From the NCBI GenBank assembly GCA_030295235.1, contig AP026125.1:434001-498000 (forward strand): a stretch of 64,000 nucleotides of DNA. The letters run 5' to 3'. The notes under the pieces are model-generated. The model ran no database searches and was not told where the DNA came from. It worked only from the letters and a program-made list of their open reading frames with translations. Shown piece after piece: positions 9,470 to 22,426 of this stretch. The translations under genes were made by a program, and so were the position numbers. The first letter of the stretch is position 1. Each line of letters starts with the position of its first letter. The DNA comes from Fistulifera solaris (Eukaryota; Bacillariophyta; Bacillariophyceae; Naviculales; Stauroneidaceae).

Positions 9470-12084
9470 ATGCAGTCTTCCAAACGCTTCACAATGCGGC
9501 GGCCGTCGTGGTTCAAATGGATCATTAGTTGGTTCTTTCTTGTTTCGTCATTACAGCGTCCTATCTTCCAGACAGGTGTCTTCATTCCTCTACTACTTCC
9601 CACGTTCGCCGAAATATTGGATGGCCCGGCGAGTTACGCGCGTGGCCAAGAACTCTTTCAACAAGGCGCCTACGAAGAGGCGGCTATGGAATTGTGGAAA
9701 GCCGTCCTTTTGCACGGAAGTACTCCACCGGAGCAGCAGTACAGCGTACCCGACGTCTTCCAGCTGTTCATGCAATGTTACAGTATTCAGGGGAAAACGG
9801 CGGACGGCTTTGCGTTTGTGGCTTCCGAATCCTTTCGTCGGGGACAGATTGATATGGGGAAATCGTACTTGGAACAAGCCTTTGCCGTAGATGCCAATAG
9901 CGCAGCGGCCAAGGCTGTGCGGAACGAATTCCGATCTCTGTTCGAAGAGACAGCGGGCGATGACGAAACATCCGCCAGTCAAGACGATCAAAGCTTGAAT
10001 GCCGACCTCAAGGGCAAGACGCCCGAAGAATTATACGAAATCGGGTCTATGCATTTTTCCGAAAAGAACTTTGAACAATGTGCGGATGTATTTGAAATCT
10101 CCTGTCTTCGGTCCGGTGGACAGCTGGGTCCATCCTGCGTAAACGCAGTGTACTGTCGAATGATGATTTCGGATTACGGATTCAATGGAACTCAATTCGA
10201 AAAAGATATCGCACGTATTGAGGATTTCACCAGAAAGGAAACGTCTCTCTTTCGCCTAGATTACTCGGGAATGTCTATGAAAGAGCCCTTTGCTTGGAGA
10301 AGGGCCACTTCGGTCCATCCTCACATGGTAGGTAGCCTGCGAAATCTTTTTGTGGCGGTGACCGAATAATATCATTCACTCTTGTATCTAACTATACTGG
10401 TGCACAAAGATGCTTGGGTACCCAGTAGACCCCATGCTCAAACGATACGTTGCTGAATCCTGTGCATTCATGGATGAACCCATGGCCCGTGCCACAAGAG
10501 CAGTGAACGGTCAGCTTCCCCCACTTCCAGATGGTTTGCCGTACGACGTGGATGTCTATCGGGAAACGTTTCGGGAGGAATTTCGGGATCCGTCGGCAAA
10601 GATTCGCGTTGGATTTGTAGGTGCCGGTTTTAACTCGAAAGCAGTCATGTATCTTTCGCATGATATGTTTCGCTTTTTCGATTCGGAACGCTTCGAAATT
10701 CATGTTTTCAGCTTCAATCCGCCAGACCACGAGCTTTTCATTCGCCATAGCATGAGAGGTGTTGACTGGCGAGAACGCGTGAAAGCAAACGTGGATCACT
10801 TCCATGATTGCCAAGGTATGAAGAATGATCATATCGAGGCCGCAAAGTATATTCATGATCACCAAATTCATATTTTGATCGAATGGGACGGCTACGCAAG
10901 GCAAGGCGAGAGAGCTCAAGGTCTCTTTGCTCTAAGACCAGCGCCTCGTAAGTATTTTTGCATAGTCCAGCGAGTGTTGATGCCAAATGTGAAGGACTCA
11001 TAGACTTTGTTTCGGTATTGCAGTTCAAATGATACATCAAGAATACATAGGGACCAGTGGTGGCCTTTTCGTAGATTACCACTTTACTGATTTGATAACA
11101 ACCCCCATTAACACTCAAGATCTTTTCGTCGAGAAATTGATTTACATGCCGAATCACTTTTTCAGCAAAGGACATGCGTATCAGGCCGAAGTGAAACAGC
11201 CTACTTACGAATACACCCCGAAAGTCGGTGCGTATCGACCAGGTACAGGCACACCATCTGAAAACCGATGCCTTGCACCTCTAAATGTAGGCCCGTCCAA
11301 GCCTTCCTTTGTTTTCTGTAACTTTAATAAAATACTGAAGAACAATCCCGAGACGCTAAGGAGCTGGATCCGAATACTTAGAGAGGTCCCGGACTCGATG
11401 CTATGCTTGATGGAGAATCCTGATGTTGCAATACCATATGTACGGCGATTTATCCACGAAGCAGCCGGAACATCGGATGGTGCCGACCCAAGTACTTTTG
11501 TGCCTGGAGACGGAGACGCACTGAATCAGCGTATTCACTTTCTGCCTTGGGAAAAGAATCCTTTCGATCATCAAATGCGAAATCAAGACTTTTGCAATGT
11601 AATGCTAGATTCGCATCCTTACAATGGACATACGGTTGCTCAGGATGCTCTTTATGGCGGGGTGCCTATCGTCACTCGTAGTGACGGCAAAGACATGAGT
11701 TCACGTGTTACAACTTCCGGAAACATTGTACTCGGAATTGAGGAGCTGAATGCGTACGGTGGTTCTGTGGACTATGAAAAGATCGCAATACAATTAGGGA
11801 CGAATTTCACGAAGTACGATGGTATCAGAAAGAAGCTGATAGCTTCAGCACTCCAGCGTAACCCTATGCATCCATATTGGGATGTGGCGCGGTATGTAAA
11901 GAACTTTGAAACAGGGCTATACATGGCGTGGTCAAATTTTCTTGAAGGAAACCTCCCTCGTCATATTTATGTTGATGAGAGCGAACAAGCTAAAAGAGGG
12001 ACATACGATGAAGAAATACTGGCAAACCCACCACAAGGAAAAACGAACAGAAAAGCAAATAGAGCCAATAAAGACGAATTGTAA
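9470..12084 (+). CDS. GT41 O-linked glycosyltransferase (OGT/SPINDLY-like) with ER-type C-terminal KDEL
   Basis: 818 aa from three exons (9470..10327, 10410..10947, 11024..12084; introns 82 and 76 nt, both clean GT-AG, no frame break). The N-terminus is basic followed by hydrophobic segments (residues about 14-30 and 37-48), that is, a signal anchor or signal peptide. Residues about 50-240 look like TPR helices (YARGQELFQQGAYEEAAMEL, ELYEIGSMHFSEKNFEQCADVF). The GT41 catalytic region follows: IRVGFVGAGFNSKAV with HD, IHILIEWDGYARQGE, RPAPLQM with GTSGG, PSFVFCNFNKI, RIHFLPW, DFCNVMLDSHPYNGHTVAQDAL (sugar-nucleotide site) and GGVPIVTRSDG. The protein ends ...NKDEL. Known GT41 enzymes work in nucleus and cytosol; signal plus KDEL predicts an ER-lumenal form. 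It would transfer GlcNAc or fucose to Ser/Thr; which sugar cannot be told. Confidence 0.88.
10328..10409 (+). other. Intron 1 of the GT41 gene
   Basis: 82-nt GT-AG intron (GTAGGT...CAAAG). Splicing joins SVHPHM to MLGYPVDPM. Confidence 0.8.
10948..11023 (+). other. Intron 2 of the GT41 gene
   Basis: 76-nt GT-AG intron (GTAAGT...TTGCAG). Splicing restores the conserved RPAPLQMIHQEYIGTSGG. Confidence 0.9.
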
Positions 12085-12189
12085 GGAACTGCATTATCAT
12101 CATCGCCTTTCCAATGTGTTACCCTGAAGTGTCCATTTTACCAAGAACGTCTCCGCTTTCTGACTCGATGACATCGTACATTTTGCCCT

Positions 12190-15003
<2,814 letters not shown>

Positions 15004-15362
15004 GATTTTTCGTGAGTTATGTTTGCGAGTTGACAAATTGAGAAAGAAAGAGAATTCAATTTATAAGCAATAGATGGGGTACGTGTCCGCCTTGGTTAAT
15101 ACTTTTTGTGGTGTTTGCGCGGAGGGAGAGAAGCGCAACGCGATACGCGATGGGGAAGGAAGAAAAAAAAGTCGTCACAGAAGAAAAAAACGAGAAAATG
15201 GTTTACTCAATAGGTTACTGTCATTTTTGGCGCGCTTTCCTCCTCGCGTCGCCGGCCGCGCACATTGAGTGCCGGATTTATTCTTGACTCACGGTCAATC
15301 CCAAAAAAAACAATCTTCAGCCTAAAATAATGAATCATTTTTACTAGACTATATTTACTTAT
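15004..15362. other. Intergenic region, 359 bp
   Basis: Between two reverse genes; purine-rich (long A/G stretches on the plus strand around 15160-15195) and then AT-rich. No gene seen. Confidence 0.4.
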
Positions 15363-16406
15363 TCATAATTCTAAATCTGACACATACGGATTCTCTTCCA
15401 CGTTCGCTGCTACGTCTGCGGCTGCAGAAGGTCGCGCTTTCTTCGGCTGCAGTCCTGGAAAATTCTCATTCTCTCGAAACGCAGCGTTCAATCTCGCCAC
15501 ACTCGAGCCAGCCACAATGCCATTATAGCCCGTCGAACAGTATTCTTCAGCAGCTTTGGTGCAACAATCTCGAAAACTCGGTCCAGTGCCCATGAGTTTC
15601 AGGGCATGCTTGTAGGCCATGGCCAGAAGCGTACACTTGTGACGCAAATGAAACACAAAATCAGGGGTACAAAGTCCATCCTTATCGTGATTCTCCACAA
15701 TATCAATCCAGTTCTTCTCTCCGCGATTCACGTGCGCCAAGTCGGCGATGCGGCGAATCAAGCATTCCCTAACGGTTTCATTTTCTCGGGGTTTGAATAG
15801 TTTCTTATATTCGCTCGAGTCCCATGGTGACTGCATCAGTAAGAGTTCCGAGCGTTTCGGGGGAAGGTTCTCCTCGACTACTGGCACAACGGTCTTGCGC
15901 TTCCGACCTCGCTTGGGAAGAGGTTTTTTCGCTGTTGCGATAAAGGTTGGAGCTTCCTTAGGAGGGCTTTCCGCCGCTTTCGCTCGTTTGGGTGAAAGCA
16001 AGACCAGCTGCCCATCCACGAGAGTACAGCCCTGTTTCGGTCGTTCGACTTTCGTTCCAGGCTCTGTGACGTAGTAGTAATGTTTGTTGGCCCTGTCACG
16101 ATAGATTAACACACCATTGTGGTCACCGTCGAAATTGTGCTTCGTATCTTTGTGCATCGTACTAATGCTGCGCACAAAGTTCTCTAAATTATATCGATCC
16201 GCATCCTTTTGTGCTTGCTGCCCGTCAGGATATTCATCCTTTTCCACGGCCTCGTAGCACGTTTGGACCGGAAGCCACCGATTTTGCAATTCGCTATTTT
16301 GCTTAGCAATGTGGAGAAATCGCAGTGCTATCCAGGCACATGTTTTGTGCTTCACCGTTTTGTAATTGTATTTGTGAATTACTTTATACCACTCAATATT
16401 CGTCAT
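15363..16406 (-). CDS. Unknown protein with AT-hook-like motif
   Basis: 347 aa single-exon frame with a good ATG at 16406. Not recognised. Residues about 1-110 are rich in aromatic and charged residues (WYKVIHKYNYK, YYYVTEPGTKV). A basic linker includes KRGRKRK (about residue 165), like an AT-hook core. The C-terminal part (about 200-320) holds helices with conserved-looking Cys/Trp/His (NWIDIVENHDKDG, FRDCCTKAAEEYC). The C-terminal block resembles modules that recur in lineage-specific diatom proteins, but I cannot name a family. DNA binding is inference only. Divergent to the TSPO gene (372 bp). Confidence 0.6.
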   Translation of the reverse strand: MTNIEWYKVIHKYNYKTVKHKTCAWIALRFLHIAKQNSELQNRWLPVQTCYEAVEKDEYPDGQQAQKDADRYNLENFVRSISTMHKDTKHNFDGDHNGVLIYRDRANKHYYYVTEPGTKVERPKQGCTLVDGQLVLLSPKRAKAAESPPKEAPTFIATAKKPLPKRGRKRKTVVPVVEENLPPKRSELLLMQSPWDSSEYKKLFKPRENETVRECLIRRIADLAHVNRGEKNWIDIVENHDKDGLCTPDFVFHLRHKCTLLAMAYKHALKLMGTGPSFRDCCTKAAEEYCSTGYNGIVAGSSVARLNAAFRENENFPGLQPKKARPSAAADVAANVEENPYVSDLEL

Positions 16407-16778
16407 TGGAGATTATACGTTGATGAGAATGATGATTGAATGATTAATGCGCTCGTACTTGTACAGTACCTCGTACACCTTGTCTCGATGGTGTGCGTTG
16501 CCGTAAAACGCGTGCTTTTCCGCCACGATGAGGGAAAGCATTGCTGACGTGATTAAGACGTTTCAAACAATTGTTTCAACGGCAAACTTGTCCGACCAAG
16601 ACTAAAAATGCGATTTGAAAATATAGAGTATAGATGATACTGTAGGTTTTAACGGCTCGTTTCCGTTCTTTCTCGTGCTTCATTATTGTTGATTGTTGCG
16701 TAGACATTCATTGCTATCTTGCACATACCAGCTACCTGGTAGCGTGTTCCTAAGTTCAAAGAATTTCGGTAGCATATC
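16407..16778. other. Divergent promoter region, 372 bp
   Basis: Upstream of both the unknown AT-hook gene and the TSPO gene. Contains the motif TACCTGGTA at 16733-16741, only about 38 bp before the TSPO start codon. Confidence 0.5.
16733..16741 (+). promoter_or_regulatory. TACCTGGTA motif 3
   Basis: TACCTGGTA then GCG and TGTTCC, 38 bp before the TSPO start codon. Confidence 0.5.
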
Positions 16779-17536
16779 ATGACAACGAATAGAACGTGCC
16801 GCTGTACAAGGTCGTGGCTGTTAATGGTAGTCGCGTGCGTCGCTTTAAGACATGTCGAAGCCTTCTCATATTCAAGCCCATTCCAGACGAATCATCGGTT
16901 CTCGTCAGCTCCTCGCTCGACAAAAACAGCAATTCATTTGTTTTCTGTACCGAAAGCTACTCTAATCTCAACGGTGGGTCATGTGATGGGTGGAGTGACG
17001 GGAACACCCACGGTCGTACAAGGCACACAAAAGGGTGGGTGGTATCGACGCATCGGTCTACCCACTTGGACGCCCCCGATCGAGTTTTTGCTCCGGTCTG
17101 GACTCTTCTTTACTCAATGATGGGCGTAGCATTCTCTCGAGTTGGTCGCGCTGCCGGATTTGGCTCCCCCGTTGCTTTATTGTGGCTATTTCATTATGCA
17201 TTGAATCTATCGTGGGCACCCGTGTTTTTCGGTAGGCAGCGACTTCGGCTGGCTTTGTGGATTAACTGGGGTTTGCTCGCAACTCTAAGTGTCATTATCC
17301 CTTGGTTCTGGAAAATCGATTGCTTAGCCGGCGCGTTGCTGATCCCTTACGCGGCATGGCTCCTGTTTGCCACCGCATTGAATGCGAAGATTTGTCGGCT
17401 GAACCCCACAGTCAATGGGTACAATGAAGCCAAGTTTCAGGCAGGTTTATTAAATCTACAAAAAGGCAGCCGCTTACGCCGACTCATAGAAGGACTAAGC
17501 GGTCTCATGGCTGCATGTGCTCGCAAACGGATTTAA
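16779..17536 (+). CDS. TSPO: TSPO/MBR family translocator protein, probably plastid-targeted
   Basis: About 252 aa. The N-terminus has a signal peptide (SWLLMVVACVALRHVEAF followed by SYSSPF), matching the diatom bipartite plastid pattern with Phe after the cleavage site. The mature part has the TSPO signature [25 protein letters not shown] and five hydrophobic segments, rich in Trp. Family members bind tetrapyrroles, sterols or related ligands and act in stress and tetrapyrrole traffic. A C5 run at 17073-17077 breaks the frame: six C would join WTPP to DRVFAPVWT. Without that change the protein would stop shortly after, losing all membrane segments. The C-terminus extends past the last helix by about 45 residues, longer than bacterial TspO. 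Confidence 0.88.
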
Positions 17537-18004
17537 CATTGCGGTTAATAATTCAAAAACCTTTCGGGTGCAGATCCATTTGTAGTAACGCTAAGATTGC
17601 TAAAAATATCCAGCAGGGAAATCAACTACTTAAGTGAAACTGCTCGGGGAAAATGTTTTGTAGAGATTTGGATTTCGAAGTGCGTCATGGCAAAAGTGAA
17701 CGTCGCGTGTGCACTTAGTAGGCAATCGTGACTCCTCATGAATCCATACCAGTCACGACAAAAAGTAAGATACATTTGGTACGATAGTGGTACAAAGACA
17801 ATCAACATTGAAGTAGTCTTGCTTCTGTTGAATGTCCCGCAAAAGACAAAAGATCGTTTTGGCGAAAGGCGAAAGAAGTCGCACTTCGATTGAAATCCAC
17901 CACACACACCACAAACGGGCACAAAAAACAAAACAATAAGCCGATGATTTACACGTCGCATTCTTCTTCTGCTTCTCTGTCACTGTCATAGGTAGCTATA
18001 AATC
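17537..18004. other. Intergenic region, 468 bp
   Basis: Downstream of TSPO and upstream of the next forward gene; small reverse ORFs here have no recognisable content. Confidence 0.4.
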
Positions 18005-19736
18005 ATGGACGACACATCAAAACGCATCAAACTCTCCCCGGAAGCTGCAGACGAAGCCTTGCAACAGGCTGTCAAAGCCATTAACGACGGAGAGCACTTT
18101 TTCGACGTGACTATCATTTGTACTACGGATGATTATCAAGCGGCATATTGGATGGATCTTTTGTCTCAGAGCAGCAAGTCTATGGTTCTGGCTGTTTCAG
18201 AAGACTGGTCGTCGTCGGGTGGAGCAGGAAACGGTCTTGGAACGCTATACGCGTGGCAAAAAGCCTGTGCGCTGGCCAAGTCGAAATTTGATACGGATTT
18301 GGCGGCCGGCCTCCGCGATGGTAGTCTTTCGACGTCGCTCTACCATACAGCTGGTAAGGGGACTCGAATGGCTCCACTTCCAGCTTCGGAAAGCAACAAC
18401 AAGCCCGGTGTGGTAAGTATTCAGCACAGCGGTCTCCTCACGAATGTGTTTACCGACTCTCGTTCTAACTAACCATGGCACGTCGCTAGAAATTACCCTT
18501 CCCTTTGAAACTACCGGATGGTTCGGTACGACCCATTACTGTTTTGGAGTGCGTCTTGCGTCAAACGGGTATCTATGCTCGTAAGGGTCGTCTTTCGGTG
18601 TTCTGGGGCGACCAGGTGTTCCTCCCTACTGCACCCTTCCACGTCGAGCCGACACACCATGCTGATATTCTGTGCACGTTGCTCGGCGACACCGCCCCAC
18701 TGCCGAAGAGTGGAAAGCTCAAGGACTGGATAAGTACGGAGTCATCGCCGTGTTGGGACAGGAAAATGGAAAAGTGGAAGCGGCTCAGGTGGAAAAGGTT
18801 TCGCAAGAGACGGCAGTCCAGATGTTGAGTGGAATTCCCGGCTCGCTCAAACAAGTCGGTCCCAGTTTAGGATCATTCTCCGTGTCGGCTGCCATTCTCG
18901 AAGCATTGCAAGCTGAATTTGCGCCGGAGTTGAGTGCCAAAACCGGAAAGCTGGATACCGACCCGCATTTTTGGATGCCGTTGACATTGCCGCTGGACTC
19001 GTACATTCAGCTTATGGATCAAAAGGGAACATCTGCGGAAGAATCAACTCAGCACTATGAACGAATGAGCAAGATGAAAGCAGCGTTCTTGGAGAAGACA
19101 GCTAGTGATGGTCTAGGTCTATTTGGAGCGGTCGACGTTGGAAAAGGCGCTTGCTGGTGGGACTACGGTCAGTTGAAACTTTACAGCAAGAACGCTTCTT
19201 TGCTGCTGGCTCCCGAGTCGGACCCTTCCGCGAGTTTGTTGCGCCAATTTCTTGGATTGGGAGAGGACAAAGCGCTCGGGTCAATTTGTGCCAGTGGAAG
19301 TGAAGTGGATGATCAATCGTACATTATTGCTTCTAAACTCGGAGCGACGTCCAAGGTCACATCTTCACTCATCGCTGGGGTTGTCTGTCCGAACTTGGAG
19401 TGCGATGGTGCCATTGTAGTGAACTGCACCGCCAAATCGATCAAGGCAGGGAATGGGGCGATTCTTTACAACCTCATGAGTGAAGGTGACATTGTGGCTG
19501 ACGCAGGACACGTTGAGGTCGGACTTGCGGAAATCAAGGATGGGGACGTCAACTTTGACTCTGTATTGAAAAGTCGTCTCGATATTGACGGCGGAGACGC
19601 CTGGAAAATGAAGTTGGACATGAACGATTTGTCTTTTGAAGACGTGCACACGAAGAACAAAAATGCAGATATCACGATTATCGCTTCGAAACGCAAGGAA
19701 ATGGCCGATAAACTCGCTGCATCTTTAGGTCTCTGA
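18005..19736 (+). CDS. Nucleotidyltransferase-like protein (GT-A/NTP-transferase fold)
   Basis: About 551 aa: exon 1 18005..18412, a 77-nt GT-AG intron (18413..18489), exon 2 to 19736. The motif HTAGKGTRMAPLP is the G-x-G-T-R-M nucleotide-binding loop of NTP transferases (as in GlmU or sugar-1-phosphate nucleotidyltransferases), followed by NNKPGVKLPFPLKLPDG. C-terminal residues about 440-500 show a hexapeptide-like run (SSLIAGVVCPNLECDGAIVV, AKSIKAGNGAILYNL) suggestive of a left-handed or parallel beta helix. A C4 run at 18695-18698 needs one more C to join DTAP to TAEEWKAQGLDKYG. The sugar and partner are not identifiable from sequence alone; cytosolic, as no targeting signal is visible. 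Confidence 0.6.
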
Positions 19737-19833
19737 GTAGCAAACTACGATAGAACTAGTTTTTAGAAGGATTATTTGGAACGTCGCTCATGATTTACCA
19801 AAATGGTGGTTCACTTAGAGAAATGATGGAAAA

Positions 19834-20505
19834 TCACGTTGTAAGATCAAAAGCATTTCTTGCGTAAATCACCTCGTGAATCATCCAACAGTTCTGTCGA
19901 GGAGGCCTGCGCTCCTTTTGAAGCGTCCATAGAAAACGACGTTCGTCTCTTGGCTCCTTGGTAGGATCGTCGGTTGAAATAGCATCCATCAACACCGTCC
20001 GCATCGCCCCTCTCGTTGTCGTCCCAGCGATTTCGGGACCAACGGACACAATACTATAGTCCTGGCAATTCACCAGATATCCAAACACGGGATTGGTAGC
20101 ATATTCTCGAAAGCGCTCCAGTGACCCACCGAGCGCCGCCCGACAACGGTCCGAAGAAAAATGAAAGCAAACCTCGAGGCCGGCATCTTTGGAATCGAGA
20201 AGAACCGACATGCAGGAATGAACAACATCCAAGGCATCCAAGCTCGGGTCAGGCTGTGGTAAAAAGTCGCTGTATTCGAGACGCCGACTCTCGGGATTGG
20301 CGTTGGACGACTCGAACGCATGGATGGCGAAAAGAGAATCGGTGTGTTGAAACCTGAGAATGGGAGGTACAAAGGCTTCCGAGAGTGGTATCCAATTCTT
20401 GAGGAAAAATAATGGCATTGCTGCAAGCAGTTTCCATCTTCGAAAAACGTTGATCGGAATTGATACGCCTGAGACAATGCTCTCATGAAAACGCGGCGAG
20501 CTCAT
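19834..20505 (-). CDS. Putative plastid NTF2/DUF4864-like protein
   Basis: 223 aa, one exon, ATG at 20505. A hydrophobic stretch (LLAAMPLFFLKNWIPLSEAF followed by VPP) looks like a signal peptide with the diatom 'A-F' plastid context. The mature part has LERFREYATNPVFGYLVNC, which resembles the PLERF...NP.Y pattern of DUF4864/NTF2-like proteins, then a strand-rich C-terminal half with WMIHEVIY. Function unknown; the assignment to the family is moderate. Convergent with the nucleotidyltransferase-like gene (about 100 bp between stops). Confidence 0.6.
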   Translation of the reverse strand: MSSPRFHESIVSGVSIPINVFRRWKLLAAMPLFFLKNWIPLSEAFVPPILRFQHTDSLFAIHAFESSNANPESRRLEYSDFLPQPDPSLDALDVVHSCMSVLLDSKDAGLEVCFHFSSDRCRAALGGSLERFREYATNPVFGYLVNCQDYSIVSVGPEIAGTTTRGAMRTVLMDAISTDDPTKEPRDERRFLWTLQKERRPPRQNCWMIHEVIYARNAFDLTT

Positions 20506-21134
20506 TGCCGAGAAGACGCGTCAGATAAATAAAAAAGGATGGGATTCGAACGGAGAGACGTCTGCTTGCTTGAAAGAAGATGAAACTGTATTGTTCCGAT
20601 CACGGATCGATCCTGAGACCATGAGACGTTCAACAATATGATAATCTCTCGCAAACATCACCTGAATCAGAATAGTTTTTCAGTTTTTTTCTCATTTTTC
20701 TCGATGTTTTTTCTTGAAGTAATATTTCTCATTGTCAACGCCCGTTAAGGTTAAGAGTTAGTAATTGCTGCTGACGTGTTGCAATGTTGCATGCAGATAC
20801 GTACCTGGTAGTATGTTTCCAAAACGATGATGTATGATGTCAGCATCCGGCACTCCACGGACGACGGAAGTACGGCATTTCGGATTTTGGAGGGAACGCG
20901 GTGTTTGAAAACTTGACGCTCCGTAGCCTTCGCACGAAGACTTCGTTGTAGAAAGTGTACAAGTACGGTACCGCAGTACGAGCCTGGCGGGCGGGGCGGG
21001 CTTGCAAGGTTTTGAAGCGCATGGCTATGGTGGTGCTCATAGCTCTCATTGAAAACAAAGGACTACCCGATTATTGTTGACTGTTGTGCGATTCTTGTTC
21101 TTTTCCTTTCATTATCGAGTAGCAGAGTATCAGA
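20506..21134. other. Divergent intergenic region, 629 bp
   Basis: Upstream of the NTF2-like gene and of the first HA gene. Contains TACCTGGTA at 20802-20810. A tRNA T-loop-like string at about 20541 was examined and rejected. Confidence 0.5.
20802..20810 (+). promoter_or_regulatory. TACCTGGTA motif 4
   Basis: TACCTGGTA then GTA and TGTTTCC, about 325 bp upstream of HA gene copy 1. Confidence 0.5.
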
Positions 21135-22126
21135 ATGACTCTGGAGATGGATAGTTGTCCAAACGACACACAAATAGCTGCAACGGAATGCCATGCGGTA
21201 TCTTCGTCGTCCTCGTCCTCGGAGGACGACGCACGCCACGAAGCCAAAGACCTTGGTATCTTTACATTGCTTTCCGCTGCCGCACACCTCGATCCGTCTA
21301 AATTGGAAGATTCGAACGTAGAAGAGCAGAAAGCGAGCATTAGCCAGCAATCCGCTCGTTGTGATGCATCTAGCAATGATGCGAAGGAACGACCAGACCC
21401 GAATGACAATCGCCATCACAAAAAAAAGAAAAGCAGAAATCAGTGAAGTTTTCGATTCCGATCAGGTCTTCAAAATAATGAAAATTCAGCCTTCACCAGA
21501 AGAAGTCGAAGCTGCGACGACCGATCGAACGAAGAACGCGTTACTCAACTGGTATTACCGGCTGAGAGAACTGCATCTTTTTAAGGCGAAGTATGGTCAT
21601 GCCGAAGTGCCGCAACAATTTCCTGAGAATCATGCATTGGGTATTGTAAGTCCTGTTCACACATGTGCTCGATTGCTGTGATGTTCTTCTCACTCACCCT
21701 TTCATTCCCGCTCTTATTATCAGTGGGTCAATAAGCAGCGCATGCAAAAGAAACTAAAGGAAAAAGGACAAAAGGTTTCATTGTCAGAACACCGGATCAA
21801 TTTATTGAACGACCTGGGCTTTCAGTGGGCAAAAGAGAAAGGAGACGTGTCATGGGATCATCATTACAATGAGTTGTTCGCGTTTTATTTGCAACACAAT
21901 CATTGCAACGTTCCCACCAAGTACACGGAGAATAAAGCGCTCGGTCGCTGGGTTAGTACACAGCGATCGCAGTTGAAAAAAGTGGAGAAGCGGTAGCTAT
22001 TCGTTGATGACCAAGGATCGCTATGAAAAATTGTGCAAACTGGGTTTCAATTTTGAAATGATTCCTCCTAGCAGTAAAAACAAGAATGGTGGCAGCGACA
22101 GTCAGAATGCGTCATTGAATTCGTGA
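21135..22126 (+). CDS. Helicase-associated (HA) domain protein, copy 1
   Basis: About 300 aa; exons 21135..21645 and 21724..22126, with a 78-nt GT-AG intron. The N-terminus is Ser/acidic-rich (a run of Ser at about residue 24-31), then a Lys-rich segment. Two or three copies of the HA repeat follow: WYYRLRELHLFKAKYGHAEV ending ALGIWVNKQRM, and WDHHYNELFAFYLQHNHCNVP ending ALGRWVSTQR. The last helix has MTKDRYEKLCKLGFNFEM. HA repeats (PF03457 type) are small three-helix units thought to bind nucleic acid. No helicase core is attached. Two homopolymer breaks are needed: A8 at 21420-21427 (one A too many) and A6 at 21976-21981 (one too many). Paralogue at 52.7 kb. A light- or stress-related role is not shown by the sequence. 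Confidence 0.75.
21646..21723 (+). other. Intron of HA gene copy 1
   Basis: GT-AG intron between ALGI and WVNKQRM. The second HA gene has an intron at exactly the same codon position. Confidence 0.85.
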
Positions 22127-22426
22127 TTCTCGATGAAACAGTTTATTTTGGTGGTCCGTGTTTGTTGCTCTAGTCGAGCAAATTCCTTTGAACATTAGAC
22201 TCCTAAACAACTAGTGACTCATTTTTTCTAGCACGACAAATACATCGTACCGGTTTTCGCGTGTCAGTCACGCGGAATTTCGATTGCAAAACGCGTTCCG
22301 CGAAGAAGGACAACAACAGGAAATATTTTGTTGACCAACTAGAAAGGCTGTAGCCCTGTAGCTTGCTCCTTCCGACATAAATAAGAAACATTCCTATTCG
22401 TATAAGCCGTTGCAAAGCCCGCAATC
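22127..22426. other. Intergenic region, 300 bp
   Basis: No gene seen; upstream region of the next forward gene. Confidence 0.4.

Noticed and set aside
20530-20620. Possible tRNA on the reverse strand (string GGGATTCGAAC resembles a T-loop)
   Set aside because: The flanking bases do not pair to make a T-stem, and no acceptor or anticodon stem can be built.
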